From Streptococcus suis S735 (GTDB lineage Bacteria; Bacillota; Bacilli; Lactobacillales; Streptococcaceae), in NCBI RefSeq assembly GCF_000294495.1, contig NC_018526.1, positions 1,798,001 to 1,862,000 on the forward strand: a DNA stretch of 64,000 bases, given 5' to 3'. The notes beneath the pieces were generated by a model. It was given only the letters and a program-made list of their open reading frames with translations. It ran no database searches and was not told where the DNA came from. The position numbers were made by a program, and so were the translations under genes. Below are positions 35,460 through 44,401 of this stretch, piece by piece (within the stretch, counting starts at the first letter, position 1; every line of letters starts with the position of its first letter).

Positions 35460-36809
35460 TTACAAACGTGCGTTCAATTCTGCACCGAGTTCTTCAAATC
35501 CTGGTTTTCCAAGAAGAGCGAACATGTTTTTCTTGTAGGCTTCTACACCTGGTTGGTCAAATGGGTTGATTGCATTGAGGTAACCAGAGATCGCAATTGC
35601 CAACTCGAAGAAGTAGAAGGTGTAACCAAGTGTGAACTCATCTTGTTGCGGAAGAGTGACAAACATGTTTGGTACGCCACCATCTGTGTGGGCAAGAAGT
35701 ACGCCGTCCGTTGCTTTTTTGTTTACAAAGTCAACGTCTTTTCCTTGCAAGTAGCCAAGACCGTCAAGGTCTTCTGCCATTTCAGGAATCAAGATATTTT
35801 TTCTTGGTTTATCAACACGAACTACTGTTTCAAAGATATTGCGGTTTCCTTCTTGGATAAATTGTCCAAGTGAGTGCAAGTCTGTTGAGAAGTTAGCGGA
35901 TGTTGGGTTGATACCTTTTTGGTCCTTACCTTCTGACTCGCCCGCCAATTGTTTCCACCACTCGCTGAAGTATTGGAGTGATGGCTCGTAGTTAGCCAAG
36001 ATTTCTGTTACATAGCCTTTTCTGTAAAGGATGTTACGGACAGCTGCATATTGGTATGCTTGGTTTTCAGCAATCTTATCAGATGTAAATGTCGTGCGGG
36101 CTGCGTTTGCACCTTCCATAAGGGCATCAATGTCTGCACCAGCTGCCGCGATTGGCAAAAGACCAACTGCAGTCAAGACTGAGAAACGACCGCCGACATC
36201 ATCTGGAACTACAAAAGTTTCCCAACCATTTGCGTCCGCTTCAACCTTAACTGCACCTTTTGCCTTGTCAGTTGTCGCATAGATACGCTTGTTGGCTTCT
36301 TCTTGACCGTATTTCTTGACAAGTAATTCTTTGAAGACGCGGAAGGCAATAGCAGGTTCAGTTGTTGTACCTGATTTTGAAATCACGTTAACTGAGAAAT
36401 CCTTATCAGCAACATAATCCACCAAGTCAGCAAGATAGCTTGATGAGATAGAGTTTCCAGCGTAAAGGATTTGTGGAGCTTTGCGCTCTTCACGTGTTTG
36501 CAAGTTTACAAAGGCATTGCTCAAGAAATCAATAGCTGCTTTAGCACCAAGGTAAGAACCACCGATACCGATAACTACCAAAACTTCACTTTCATTTTGG
36601 ATTTTAGCTGCTGCTTCCTTGATACGAGCAAACTCTTCTTTGTCGTAGTTTTCTGGCAAATCCAACCAGCCGATAAAGTCGCTACCAGGACCTGTTCCTT
36701 GACGGAGCATTTGGTCTGCAAGGGTAACTTGTGGTTGCATGTATTCTACTTCTTGAGCTCCAACGAATTGGCCCAAGACTTTTGAATAATCAAATGTAAT
36801 ATGTGTCAT
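35460..36809 (-). CDS. pgi: Glucose-6-phosphate isomerase
   Basis: Interconverts glucose-6-phosphate and fructose-6-phosphate. The 449-residue protein has [16 protein letters not shown], the signature [16 protein letters not shown] and [13 protein letters not shown], all complete. The ATG at 36809 ([12 protein letters not shown]) fits the family; the 25 upstream in-frame codons do not. A palindrome (36835-36856) lies at the likely promoter. Confidence 0.97.
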   Translation of the reverse strand: MTHITFDYSKVLGQFVGAQEVEYMQPQVTLADQMLRQGTGPGSDFIGWLDLPENYDKEEFARIKEAAAKIQNESEVLVVIGIGGSYLGAKAAIDFLSNAFVNLQTREERKAPQILYAGNSISSSYLADLVDYVADKDFSVNVISKSGTTTEPAIAFRVFKELLVKKYGQEEANKRIYATTDKAKGAVKVEADANGWETFVVPDDVGGRFSVLTAVGLLPIAAAGADIDALMEGANAARTTFTSDKIAENQAYQYAAVRNILYRKGYVTEILANYEPSLQYFSEWWKQLAGESEGKDQKGINPTSANFSTDLHSLGQFIQEGNRNIFETVVRVDKPRKNILIPEMAEDLDGLGYLQGKDVDFVNKKATDGVLLAHTDGGVPNMFVTLPQQDEFTLGYTFYFFELAIAISGYLNAINPFDQPGVEAYKKNMFALLGKPGFEELGAELNARL

Positions 36810-36834
36810 GTTTTTCCTCCATTTATGTACCATA

Positions 36835-36856
36835 ATATGATAACGCTTTATCATAT
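36835..36856. promoter_or_regulatory. Palindrome at the pgi promoter
   Basis: ATATGATAA-CGCT-TTATCATAT has perfect 9-bp arms. On the minus strand TTGAAA and TATCAT are 17 bp apart with the palindrome over the -10, so an operator role is possible. It does not match a catabolite-response element. Confidence 0.4.
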
Positions 36857-36890
36857 TTTTTTCAAGAAATTTATCAATTTTCATTTATTT

Positions 36891-37433
36891 TCATGAAATA
36901 TGTTGTATAAATCTTAATTTTTGTGAAAATCTAACGAAATTTTCGCGTTTGTAATAATCCTCCAAAGTCTCTCCCGACTGGGTTACTGTAATCCATTTCG
37001 GGAGAATCTTAGATAGTAGGTAAAGCGGAATGAGGGCAGGATACCAAATGAACATGACTTCAAAGATGAACCGGTCGTTGTTGCCTCTTGAAATGTAACG
37101 TTGGCGGTATTCTTCTTTGAGAGAAGGGTGGGGAATATAGATATGAAATGGTACACCACCGCGTATAGACATGGCCAGCAACATTCTCATCAGAAAATTC
37201 AGCGCTACTAGGACTGTCTTTCCTTGTCTATGAAGAGTGTAGCCCTTATTGACATAGATTGTTTTATAGCGTTTATCCTTCAGTGGGCGTTTGGTGGATT
37301 TTCGCTCCTCTTTCGTTAAATGACGAACACTGCTATTATCGTACTTAATGTCAGACATTTCTAAGTCCACAACATCTGTATATTTCTTAGCAAGTGTCGT
37401 TTTTCCCATACCTGGAAAGGCAAATAAAAACAT
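36891..37433 (-). CDS. P-loop nucleotide-binding protein of unknown function
   Basis: A 180-residue protein starting MFLFAFPGMGKTTLAKKY, an adenylate-kinase-like P-loop with Ala in place of the first Gly. It is followed by acidic then Lys/Arg-rich stretches and a hydrophobic stretch near residues 121-140 (FEVMFIWYPALIPLYLLSKI). The rest matches no family I can name. AGGAAAG precedes the ATG. It sits alone between the SRP RNA terminator and pgi. Possibly a kinase-like passenger gene; function unknown. Confidence 0.72.
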   Translation of the reverse strand: MFLFAFPGMGKTTLAKKYTDVVDLEMSDIKYDNSSVRHLTKEERKSTKRPLKDKRYKTIYVNKGYTLHRQGKTVLVALNFLMRMLLAMSIRGGVPFHIYIPHPSLKEEYRQRYISRGNNDRFIFEVMFIWYPALIPLYLLSKILPKWITVTQSGETLEDYYKRENFVRFSQKLRFIQHIS

Positions 37434-37532
37434 AGGCTTTCCTCCTTATTCCTCAGTAGAATAGCAGAGCATCCAAAAAGTTTTCTTAAGTTGCCCCTAT
37501 TTTGCCTCTCATTTCTAAAAATAAGCCAAAGA

Positions 37533-37562
37533 AAACCCTCTGAAAGCCTGATTTCAAAGGGT
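37533..37562 (-). terminator. Hairpin terminator after the SRP RNA
   Basis: A long stem with one mismatch, ACCCTCTGAAA/TTTCAAAGGGT, is followed on the minus strand by TTTTCTTT; a backup terminator about 15 bp after the SRP RNA T-run. Confidence 0.65.
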
Positions 37563-37575
37563 TCTTAGATTATAC

Positions 37576-37656
37576 GCAAAAAGAGCACACACTCGACCTC
37601 GCTTAGGGCTGCTGGATTCCTCCCCTGACCCGCTTCACGCACGAATGTTGCTCCAT
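37576..37656 (-). ncRNA. ffs: Small signal recognition particle RNA (4.5S/scRNA)
   Basis: About 80-nt RNA of the signal recognition particle, which binds Ffh and delivers nascent membrane proteins to the translocon. On the minus strand the conserved apical part is clear: GGTCAGGGGAGGAATCC followed by AGCAGCCC, the GNAR-loop/asymmetric-loop region bound by Ffh. The ends pair (GAGCA against TGCTC) and a T-run follows (37578-37582). It lies next to tadA, its usual place in streptococci. It is the short form without the Alu domain. Confidence 0.93.
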
Positions 37657-37661
37657 TTAAT

Positions 37662-37689
37662 ATTATAACACAATTTGGCCAGAGTGCAA
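37662..37689 (-). promoter_or_regulatory. ffs promoter
   Basis: TTGCAC (37684-37689), 16 bp, extended -10 TGTTATAAT with TATAAT at 37662-37667, on the minus strand just before the SRP RNA. Confidence 0.8.
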
Positions 37690-37703
37690 GTTTGGAATAT
37701 TAA

Positions 37704-38225
37704 CTAGCTATCCGAAGTTGCTTCCTCTTGCGTCTTCATGATAAGTTTAGCAGCCTTCTGACTTTCTCTGCGTTGTCTGAAAAAATCTTGCATGATATTG
37801 GCACATTCCGCTTCTAAAATACCTGTTTCTACCTTGACACGATGGTTGAGCCGCTCATCTGTCAGAATGTCATAGAGGCTACCTGCAGCTCCAAACTTTT
37901 TGTTGGTTGCTCCATAGATGACCTGCGGAATGCGTGCTAGGCCAATAGCTCCGCTACACATCACACAAGGTTCAATCGTCACAAAAAGGGTCGAATCAAG
38001 CAAGCGCCAATTCCCCTCAACATTGTTAGCCTCTTGGATTGCCATAACCTCAGCGTGCATGATTGCCTGATTGAGTTCCTCACGCGCATTATGCCCTCTG
38101 CCAATAATCTGGCCATCCTTGACAATCACACAACCAATTGGAATTTCATCCTTTTCTAGCGACTTTCTAGCTTCTTGCAATGCTTGAGTCATAAAATACT
38201 CTTTTTCTTCATGTGTATAGTTCAT
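37704..38225 (-). CDS. tadA: tRNA-specific adenosine deaminase
   Basis: Converts adenosine 34 to inosine in the anticodon of tRNA-Arg(ACG). The 173-residue protein has the zinc deaminase motifs His57-Ala-Glu59 and Cys87-x-x-Cys90 (PCVMC). It starts at 38225 behind a TTGAAC-N17-TATAAT promoter. The SRP RNA gene follows directly downstream on the same strand. Confidence 0.95.
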   Translation of the reverse strand: MNYTHEEKEYFMTQALQEARKSLEKDEIPIGCVIVKDGQIIGRGHNAREELNQAIMHAEVMAIQEANNVEGNWRLLDSTLFVTIEPCVMCSGAIGLARIPQVIYGATNKKFGAAGSLYDILTDERLNHRVKVETGILEAECANIMQDFFRQRRESQKAAKLIMKTQEEATSDS

Positions 38226-38231
38226 AAATCT

Positions 38232-38260
38232 ATTATAGCACAGCCCTGATAACAGTTCAA
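38232..38260 (-). promoter_or_regulatory. tadA promoter
   Basis: TTGAAC (38255-38260), 17 bp, TATAAT (38232-38237) on the minus strand. The short distance to the ATG leaves almost no leader. Confidence 0.7.
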
Positions 38261-38361
38261 AATCACTTCTTTATTCGCTGCTATCAAAATCAATCTAACA
38301 CTACTTCTTCCTTATCACACATTTCTTTCAAAATTCTGCCCTTCTATTAACTTAAAAATAT

Positions 38362-38412
38362 AAAAATACCTCCTCAGTCGAGAAGGTAGGGGGAGCAATA
38401 TTGATTTTTACA
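38362..38412 (-). ncRNA. Candidate small RNA of about 50 nt
   Basis: Between tkt and tadA a consensus promoter (38419-38447) is followed only about 25 nt later by a terminator-like hairpin: stem TACCTTCTC/GAGGAGGTA (38367-38375 with 38380-38388, one mismatch) and TTTTT (38362-38366). No reading frame fits in between. The predicted RNA would carry a C-rich 5' stretch (CTCCCCCTACC), able to pair with Shine-Dalgarno sequences. No expression evidence. Confidence 0.5.
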
Positions 38413-38418
38413 GATATT

Positions 38419-38447
38419 AATATATCATTTATTGTCGATATTGTCAA
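38419..38447 (-). promoter_or_regulatory. Promoter of the candidate small RNA
   Basis: TTGACA (38442-38447), 17 bp, TATATT (38419-38424) on the minus strand, located after the tkt terminator. Confidence 0.65.
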
Positions 38448-38466
38448 GAAAATTTTTAAAAAAATT

Positions 38467-38489
38467 CAAAAACAGCCTCGAAAGGCTGT
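38467..38489 (-). terminator. Terminator of tkt
   Basis: A perfect ACAGCCT/AGGCTGT stem with a TTCG loop (38472-38489) is followed by TTTTTG on the minus strand. Confidence 0.88.
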
Positions 38490-38504
38490 ATCTGACATTT
38501 TCTA

Positions 38505-40475
38505 TTACAATTCGCCAACTAATTTCACAACATTTTCTACTGTGAAGCCGTAGTTGTCAATAACTGTTTGGGCTGGAGCTGAGGCACCGAATGTGTCGAT
38601 ACCAAGGACTTTACCGTCAAGACCGACATACTTGTACCAACTTTGAGTTGCACCCATTTCAATTGCCAAACGACGACGGATGGCATTTGGAAGGATTTCT
38701 TCCTTGTAAGCTGCGTCTTGTGCATCGAAGAGTTCAGTTGATGGCACAGAAACCACACGAACCTTAGTGCCTGCTGCTTCTAATTCTTTGGCAGCTTTGA
38801 CAGCCAAGTTCACTTCTGAACCAGATGCAAGAAGGATTGTATCAAAGCCTGCTGCTTCATAGACAACATAAGCCCCTTTTGCAACCTTGTCAAAGTCTGT
38901 TCCTTCTTCAACTGTCAAGTTTTGACGAGTGAGAACAAGGGCTGATGGTGTAGACTTGCTAGTCAATGACAAGTACCAAGCTGCCTGTGTTTCACGCGCA
39001 TCTGCTGGACGGAAAACGTTGAGGTTTGGCATAGCACGAAGTCCTGCCAAGTGCTCGATTGGTTCGTGAGTTGGTCCATCTTCACCAACTGCGATAGAGT
39101 CATGAGTGAAGACATAAGTCACAGGAAGTCCTTGAAGAGCTGACAAACGAACTGCTGCTTTTACATAGTCTGAGAAGACGAAGAAGGTACCACCATAGAC
39201 ACGAAGTCCGCCGTGGGCTGCCATACCATTCAAGATAGTTCCCATGGCAAATTCACGCACACCGAACTGAATATTGCGGTTGAGTGGATTTACTGAATCT
39301 TGCAAACCATCTTCCTTGATGTAGGTCATGTTTGAGTGAGCCAAGTCAGCTGAACCACCGAGGAAGGTTGGCAAGACCTTAGCCGCTGCGTTAAGCGCAT
39401 CTTGTGATGAGTTACGAGTTGCTTGTGAGAAGCCATTCTCATAAACTGGGAAGTCTTCTGGCTTGATTTCAACTACGTCACGACCTTCCAAGATAGCTGT
39501 TACTTCAGCTGCTAATTCTGGATGAGCTACTTTGTAGTCTTCAACTAATTTCACCCAAGCATCGTAGGCTGCTGCACCGCGATCAGCTACATTAGCTTTG
39601 AAGTCCGCATAGACTTCAGCTGGAATTTCAAATGGACCATAGTTCCAATCAAGCGCCTTACGAGTTGCTTCTGTTTCTTCTGCACCAAGTGGAGCACCGT
39701 GAACGGCATTTGTACCTTGTTTGTTTGGCGAACCATGACCGATAACAGTCTTGATTTCGATAAGAGATGGCTTACCAGCTACTTTTGCCTTTTCAATAGC
39801 AGCAAAGATGGCATCTACATCTGTACCGTCTGTTACAAGGTCTGTATGCCAGCCATAAGCATTGTAACGGGCACGTACATCTTCTGTGAAGGAGTCTTTT
39901 GTTTCGCCATCCAAGTTGATGTCATTTGAATCGTAAAGAACGATGAGTTTTTCTAATTTTTGAAGACCTGCGTAAGAAGCCGCTTCTGCAGAAACACCCT
40001 CCATCAAGTCGCCATCACCACAGATTACGTAAGTATAGTGGTCAAAGATTGGGAAACCATCACGGTTGTACTTAGCTGCAAGGAAACGCTCTGCTTGCGC
40101 AAAACCTGTCGCAGTTGAGATACCTTGTCCAAGAGGACCTGTTGTTGCATCCACACCTGCTGTGTGACCGAATTCTGGGTGACCTGGTGTTTTTGAGCCC
40201 CACTGACGGAAGTTTTTAATCTCGTCCATAGTCACTTCTTCAAAACCTGAAAGGTGAAGAAGTCCGTAAAGCAGCATTGACCCATGACCTGCTGATAAGA
40301 TAAAGCGGTCACGGTTCACCCAGTTTGGCTGAGCAGGGTTGATACGAAGTTCTTTAGTAAAAAGGCTGTAGGCCATTGGAGCCGCACCCATGACGACACC
40401 TGGGTGACCTGATTTTGATTTTTCGATGGCATCAATACCAAGGAAACGAATCGCATTGACTGAAAGATTTGACAT
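38505..40475 (-). CDS. tkt: Transketolase
   Basis: Thiamine diphosphate enzyme moving two-carbon units between pentose, erythrose and triose phosphates. The 656-residue protein has the ThDP motif [13 protein letters not shown], the early [13 protein letters not shown], and [14 protein letters not shown] in the pyrimidine domain. I start it at ATG 40475 ([12 protein letters not shown]) after AAAAGGAG; 48 upstream in-frame codons are not family-like. It can take the xylulose-5-phosphate produced by the ula pathway next to it. An extended -10 (TGGTATAAT) lies upstream. Confidence 0.96.
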   Translation of the reverse strand: MSNLSVNAIRFLGIDAIEKSKSGHPGVVMGAAPMAYSLFTKELRINPAQPNWVNRDRFILSAGHGSMLLYGLLHLSGFEEVTMDEIKNFRQWGSKTPGHPEFGHTAGVDATTGPLGQGISTATGFAQAERFLAAKYNRDGFPIFDHYTYVICGDGDLMEGVSAEAASYAGLQKLEKLIVLYDSNDINLDGETKDSFTEDVRARYNAYGWHTDLVTDGTDVDAIFAAIEKAKVAGKPSLIEIKTVIGHGSPNKQGTNAVHGAPLGAEETEATRKALDWNYGPFEIPAEVYADFKANVADRGAAAYDAWVKLVEDYKVAHPELAAEVTAILEGRDVVEIKPEDFPVYENGFSQATRNSSQDALNAAAKVLPTFLGGSADLAHSNMTYIKEDGLQDSVNPLNRNIQFGVREFAMGTILNGMAAHGGLRVYGGTFFVFSDYVKAAVRLSALQGLPVTYVFTHDSIAVGEDGPTHEPIEHLAGLRAMPNLNVFRPADARETQAAWYLSLTSKSTPSALVLTRQNLTVEEGTDFDKVAKGAYVVYEAAGFDTILLASGSEVNLAVKAAKELEAAGTKVRVVSVPSTELFDAQDAAYKEEILPNAIRRRLAIEMGATQSWYKYVGLDGKVLGIDTFGASAPAQTVIDNYGFTVENVVKLVGEL

Positions 40476-40565
40476 GTTTTTCTCCTTTTTTAAAGTCATG
40501 AATTTATTATACCATAAAGCGTTTTCTATGTCTGTTTGAATGAAGCGAGAAATAAATTGTCCGTA

Positions 40566-40592
40566 GAAAAGAGGCAGGACTTTCGTCCCGCC
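40566..40592 (-). terminator. Terminator of ulaG
   Basis: GGCAGGAC/GTCCCGCC (40573-40580, 40585-40592, one mismatch) is followed by TCTTTTC on the minus strand. Confidence 0.72.
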
Positions 40593-40685
40593 CTTGGAGT
40601 GAACAGTAGTAATTCGCACATTTCATACTTTATCAGAGTTTATAGTGCCTCTCCTCGTCTCTATGGGGCAAGAGAGTTCTAAATC

Positions 40686-41777
40686 TTATAATAAAGCCTT
40701 AAATTGAATATTTGAGTCTTCTAAGAAGCAATCATCAAAGCCACGTGGGTGGTGATATTCGATACGGTCCTTGTCCATCGGGTAAGTATACTTGCCACCA
40801 ACTTCCCAGATGAATGGATGGAAATCGTATTGCAAGCGTTCTTTCCGCATTTTCCAGAGCTGTAGGATTTCATCTGTTGACGCCATGAAGTTAGACCAGA
40901 TGTCGTAGTGAACAGGGATGATTACCTTAGCACGCAAGTTTTCTGCCATCCGGAGAAGGTCGATTGATGTCATCTTGTCTTGGATACCGATTGGGTTGTC
41001 ACCGTAGTTGTTGATAGCAACGTCGATGTTGAAGTCACGACCGTGTTTTGCAAAATAGTTTGAGAAGTGGGAGTCTGCACCATGGTAGATAGTTCCGCCA
41101 GGTGTTTCAAAGACATAGTTGACTGCCTTGCGAGCCATGAGTTCATCTGTCACAGGAAGTCCTGCTAATTTACCACCATTTTCGTCATAACCTTCGATCG
41201 GAAGTGTCACCAAGCAAGTACGGTCGAAGGATTCTACAGCGTGGACCTTGATGTCTTTAAACTCAAAGCTATCGCCTGGTGCGATACGGATGATACGGTC
41301 AGCTGGAACCCCCCATTTTTCCCAGATATCGCCACTTTCAACCGGTCCGACAAATTTCACATGGTCCAATTTAGGATTGTTGATGATGGCAGCGGCAGTG
41401 CTGATATCCATGTGGTCGCTGTGGACGTGCGATACTAGATAGTAGTCCAATTCATTGATGGCAAATGGATCGATAACCATTGGCTGCACACGCAAGTTTG
41501 GTTGCAATTTGCGCACGCCAGCCATGTTAGCCATCTGGTGTCCCCAAACCATATCTTTCACTTTTTTAGTGGATTTTCCACGTGATGACCAGAGGTCCAT
41601 GACCACGTTAGCTCCACCTGGTGTTTTAATCCAGACACCACAGTTTCCAAGCCACCACATAGCAAAGTTGCCCTCTGGCACTACTTCTTCTTCGATTTCT
41701 TCATTGAGCCAAGTTCCCCACTCTGGGAAGGTTGAAAGAATCCAGGATTCTCTTGTAATATCTTGAACTTTAGCCAT
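40686..41777 (-). CDS. ulaG: L-ascorbate-6-phosphate lactonase
   Basis: Opens the lactone ring of ascorbate-6-phosphate, giving 3-keto-L-gulonate-6-phosphate. The 363-residue metallo-beta-lactamase-fold protein has the metal motif HVHSDHMD (about 114-121), GADSHFSN and VIPVHYDIW. It is transcribed separately from ulaA-F, from its own promoter carrying the same upstream element as ulaA, so both are likely co-regulated. Confidence 0.95.
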   Translation of the reverse strand: MAKVQDITRESWILSTFPEWGTWLNEEIEEEVVPEGNFAMWWLGNCGVWIKTPGGANVVMDLWSSRGKSTKKVKDMVWGHQMANMAGVRKLQPNLRVQPMVIDPFAINELDYYLVSHVHSDHMDISTAAAIINNPKLDHVKFVGPVESGDIWEKWGVPADRIIRIAPGDSFEFKDIKVHAVESFDRTCLVTLPIEGYDENGGKLAGLPVTDELMARKAVNYVFETPGGTIYHGADSHFSNYFAKHGRDFNIDVAINNYGDNPIGIQDKMTSIDLLRMAENLRAKVIIPVHYDIWSNFMASTDEILQLWKMRKERLQYDFHPFIWEVGGKYTYPMDKDRIEYHHPRGFDDCFLEDSNIQFKALL

Positions 41778-41814
41778 TTTCCATTCCTCCTATAAGGTAC
41801 GTTTCTATGCTTCT

Positions 41815-41881
41815 AGTATATGCTCCAAAGGCAACAAAAAAAAGACCAAATAAAACACAGGCTTGTGTTCAAACTTGGACT
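41815..41881 (-). promoter_or_regulatory. ulaG promoter with ula-specific element
   Basis: TATACT at 41815-41820 (minus strand) lies 23 bp after TTGGTC of a 46-bp element (41836-41881) containing ACACAAGCCTGTGT. A close copy stands at the same spacing before ulaA. The -35 is weak (T-run), as for an activator-dependent promoter. Confidence 0.72.
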
Positions 41882-41886
41882 TTACC

Positions 41887-43575
41887 CTAATACAGATCTG
41901 TTTCAATATCTTGACTGGATAAATTGGTTAATAATTCATTGGTAATCAGTTTTTGTAGCCGTTGTTTGAGTTCTCGAGCGGTCCTTCCGTCTGCGATATA
42001 TCCCGATAGAAGCTTGTCTAGTTCTACTGCAAAAACTTGTTTTTCATCTGCCAAACTACGATATTTTGCAAAATGAGTCATGTTTAGCACATCATCAAAA
42101 TCTAAAATGGGGTGAACCTGCACCAAAGGGAAATCAGTTTCCAACCCATCGCTGGTTGTAATCAAGAAATCAACCTCTAGTAAGTCTTCGACACTCTTGA
42201 ATTGTTCAGTGGTAAAGACTGCGCCAATCTTCTTATCTGGCAAGTGATGCTGGCATTGTTTATAAAGTAAGCGTTGGACTGACACCCCTTCATCACAGAT
42301 TAAATAGACAATCTGTGTCTGTGCCTTGCGTGTCCCACTGCGTCGAATAGCTCCTCCTAGATGAATCGTCAAATAGGCAATATCTCCATCGGATAACTCA
42401 ATCTGCCACTCCTCCTCCAAAATCTTTCCAGAAACCCGTGTCATAGCAAACAGGGTGCTGTATTTATCTTGGATTTGTTGGACCATTGGATTTTTAGATA
42501 GGATGCCGTAGGTTTTTCTGAACAACAGAGCCTTACAATGTGCCAAGAGATGTTTGGCTAATTCGTCAGGATTTTCCAATTCAAATGGTGAATGTATCTC
42601 AAAATGATGAATAAATCGCTCTACCACTCGCTTCAAGTCAATGAAATCTTGGCTGAATACATGAACATCGCTGTCCTTTCGATAGGATAGAAGTAAAATG
42701 GCAATCAGGGAGATTTCTATTTCATCCAATTTCAAATCAAAGGTTTGCAACAAGGCATCTTTCAATTCCTGAGCAACTCGGTACTCGATACGCTCTCGAA
42801 CTTGTTCAAATTCTTTGAGAATGGCTCGTTCTTCCAAGTCATCCAGCTCCATATTGCGATAGCTAAGGAGCAAGAAAGGCAATACTTTGAGCATAAACTC
42901 GATTTCGTAGCGATTGATTTTCTTGCCCAGTTTCTTTTCTAACTGCGATACTTGTCCCTGTAAAAATTGTGCCATTTCTTCTGAGAAGAGCAACTGACAC
43001 CCCACCAACTCAAATAACTTAGCTTCTAGAACCTGCAAAAAACCTTTATTGGCATCCAAGAAGATGGTATAGAGAAGTGAGTGGACATATTGGATTTTAT
43101 TTAAAGGGTGACAAACGAGACTATAGCCATGACTCTTAGACACATAGAGGGTCATCTTGTATTGTTCTTGAGCCAACTGGGTTCGAATTTCATTCAAATC
43201 ATTTAAGACCGTATTACGAGAGACTTCTGTCAACTCCATTAGCCGTTCAATGGTCACTCTTTCTGGTGTGATACAGATATATACCAACATCAGCTGAATG
43301 CGCTCAGGCATGCTCATGACGTAGGTGTACGAATCAATGGAATCGAGAAGATCTCGACAGGCTAGTTTTTGCGCTTCGGTAAGTCGAATACCGAGGCGAG
43401 GTAAGCTTTCAATACTCTCTACAGTTGTTGGTAGGGCATCATTGATTTTTTCTAGATGGTAATAGATTTTTCGACGTGATTGTTGCAAGCCCTTGGAAAT
43501 AGCCATGATTGTCTCAGGTTCCTGTAGACCAATCAGGTACCTCAGTAGAGCGCAACTACTCTTATCTAATAACAA
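41887..43575 (-). CDS. PRD-domain transcriptional regulator of the ula locus
   Basis: A 562-residue regulator of the BglG/MtlR kind. Parts in order: N-terminal helix-turn-helix segments (about 1-80 and 90-160), two PTS regulation domains (about 190-400, with phosphorylatable histidines such as FIHHFEIH and LTIHLGGAIRRSG), and an EIIB-like domain (IVYLICDEGVSVQRLL, about 415-490). No C-terminal EIIA domain follows, so it is shorter than the usual form. The start is TTG at 43575 behind AGGAGG. By position it is likely the activator of the ula genes (UlaR of pneumococcus is of this family). Confidence 0.85.
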   Translation of the reverse strand: MLLDKSSCALLRYLIGLQEPETIMAISKGLQQSRRKIYYHLEKINDALPTTVESIESLPRLGIRLTEAQKLACRDLLDSIDSYTYVMSMPERIQLMLVYICITPERVTIERLMELTEVSRNTVLNDLNEIRTQLAQEQYKMTLYVSKSHGYSLVCHPLNKIQYVHSLLYTIFLDANKGFLQVLEAKLFELVGCQLLFSEEMAQFLQGQVSQLEKKLGKKINRYEIEFMLKVLPFLLLSYRNMELDDLEERAILKEFEQVRERIEYRVAQELKDALLQTFDLKLDEIEISLIAILLLSYRKDSDVHVFSQDFIDLKRVVERFIHHFEIHSPFELENPDELAKHLLAHCKALLFRKTYGILSKNPMVQQIQDKYSTLFAMTRVSGKILEEEWQIELSDGDIAYLTIHLGGAIRRSGTRKAQTQIVYLICDEGVSVQRLLYKQCQHHLPDKKIGAVFTTEQFKSVEDLLEVDFLITTSDGLETDFPLVQVHPILDFDDVLNMTHFAKYRSLADEKQVFAVELDKLLSGYIADGRTARELKQRLQKLITNELLTNLSSQDIETDLY

Positions 43576-43699
43576 GATTCTCCTCCTCTTTCCCCCGTCC
43601 CGTTACTATCTTAACATAATTATCTGGGATATTCTAATAATTATTAAAATTCATCTGATTATTACTTGTTTTACATTACATAAATATTTGTAGTTAGAA

Positions 43700-44317
43700 T
43701 TAATAGATGCTTTTAATAATTTCTACTCGGGTAATCAGTTCTCCGTGCATGTTATCTATCCGAAGGGCAACATTTTTCAAATATACACAGGCACCAATAG
43801 CAATGGTTTTCTCTTCTTCATTGAGTTTTCGTGTCACAAAATCTCTCAAAGTCTCACTACCTTTACTTGGAATTTTTACTCGTGCGATGATATTAGCCAC
43901 TTTTACTTTCTGGCTGGCGCGCATAATAATATTATTAGAATCATCAAACTGAGTGAAGAGGTATTTTCTAACTGCAAATAGGATGGCGACCGAAATAATT
44001 CCAATCAGGTAATCACTACTAGAACCATGCTCTACAATCAGTTGGCGAGCAATGGCAACCAGGAGTACCTCAATCACGGTGCTAGGTGACTGTTTGCAAA
44101 GCATTTTGATAAATTCGACTCCGACCGCCAAGGTCATTGCACGACTCAGAAAATTTTGAATAAACGTATCCGCTTGAATATCACCAGCTAATGAGCTGAG
44201 TAGGTCTGCAAAAAGAAGCGTTGACAAGGCTAAAAGTGCTAAGCCAAGTATGGCAGATAAAATCAATTCTAAATAGTAGGCTGTTTCTGTCAGACTATCC
44301 TGTAAAAATTTCCTCAT
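43700..44317 (-). CDS. PsiE-like membrane protein
   Basis: A 205-residue protein with about four membrane segments in the first 130 residues, resembling the phosphate-starvation-inducible PsiE family (PSTVIEVLLVAIARQLIVEHG). A soluble C-terminal domain follows (VKVANIIARVKIPSKGSETLRDFVTRKL), similar to transporter-associated domains. I choose the ATG at 44317, correctly spaced from AGGAG. It lies between the ulaF terminator and the PRD regulator. Its role is unknown; nothing ties it to ascorbate beyond position. Confidence 0.72.
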   Translation of the reverse strand: MRKFLQDSLTETAYYLELILSAILGLALLALSTLLFADLLSSLAGDIQADTFIQNFLSRAMTLAVGVEFIKMLCKQSPSTVIEVLLVAIARQLIVEHGSSSDYLIGIISVAILFAVRKYLFTQFDDSNNIIMRASQKVKVANIIARVKIPSKGSETLRDFVTRKLNEEEKTIAIGACVYLKNVALRIDNMHGELITRVEIIKSIY

Positions 44318-44330
44318 CTTTCTCCTCATC

Positions 44331-44378
44331 AAAAGGGAAAAAGCAGTTCTCCTTTTGGGGGAGTCTGCTACTTTTCCC
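44331..44378 (-). terminator. Terminator of ulaABCDEF
   Basis: A long interrupted stem pairs GGGAAAAAGCAG (44335-44346) with CTGCTACTTTTCCC (up to 44378), closed by TTTTG on the minus strand. Confidence 0.72.
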
Positions 44379-44401
44379 TACTGTTTTTTTCACACAAGAA
44401 C

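Noticed and set aside
40496-40525. Catabolite-response site before tkt
   Set aside because: AAAGCGTTTTCT resembles cre but two of the fixed positions fail.
40593-40685. Possible small gene or RNA between ulaG and tkt
   Set aside because: Only the ulaG terminator and AT-rich sequence are visible; no promoter-terminator pair or frame.
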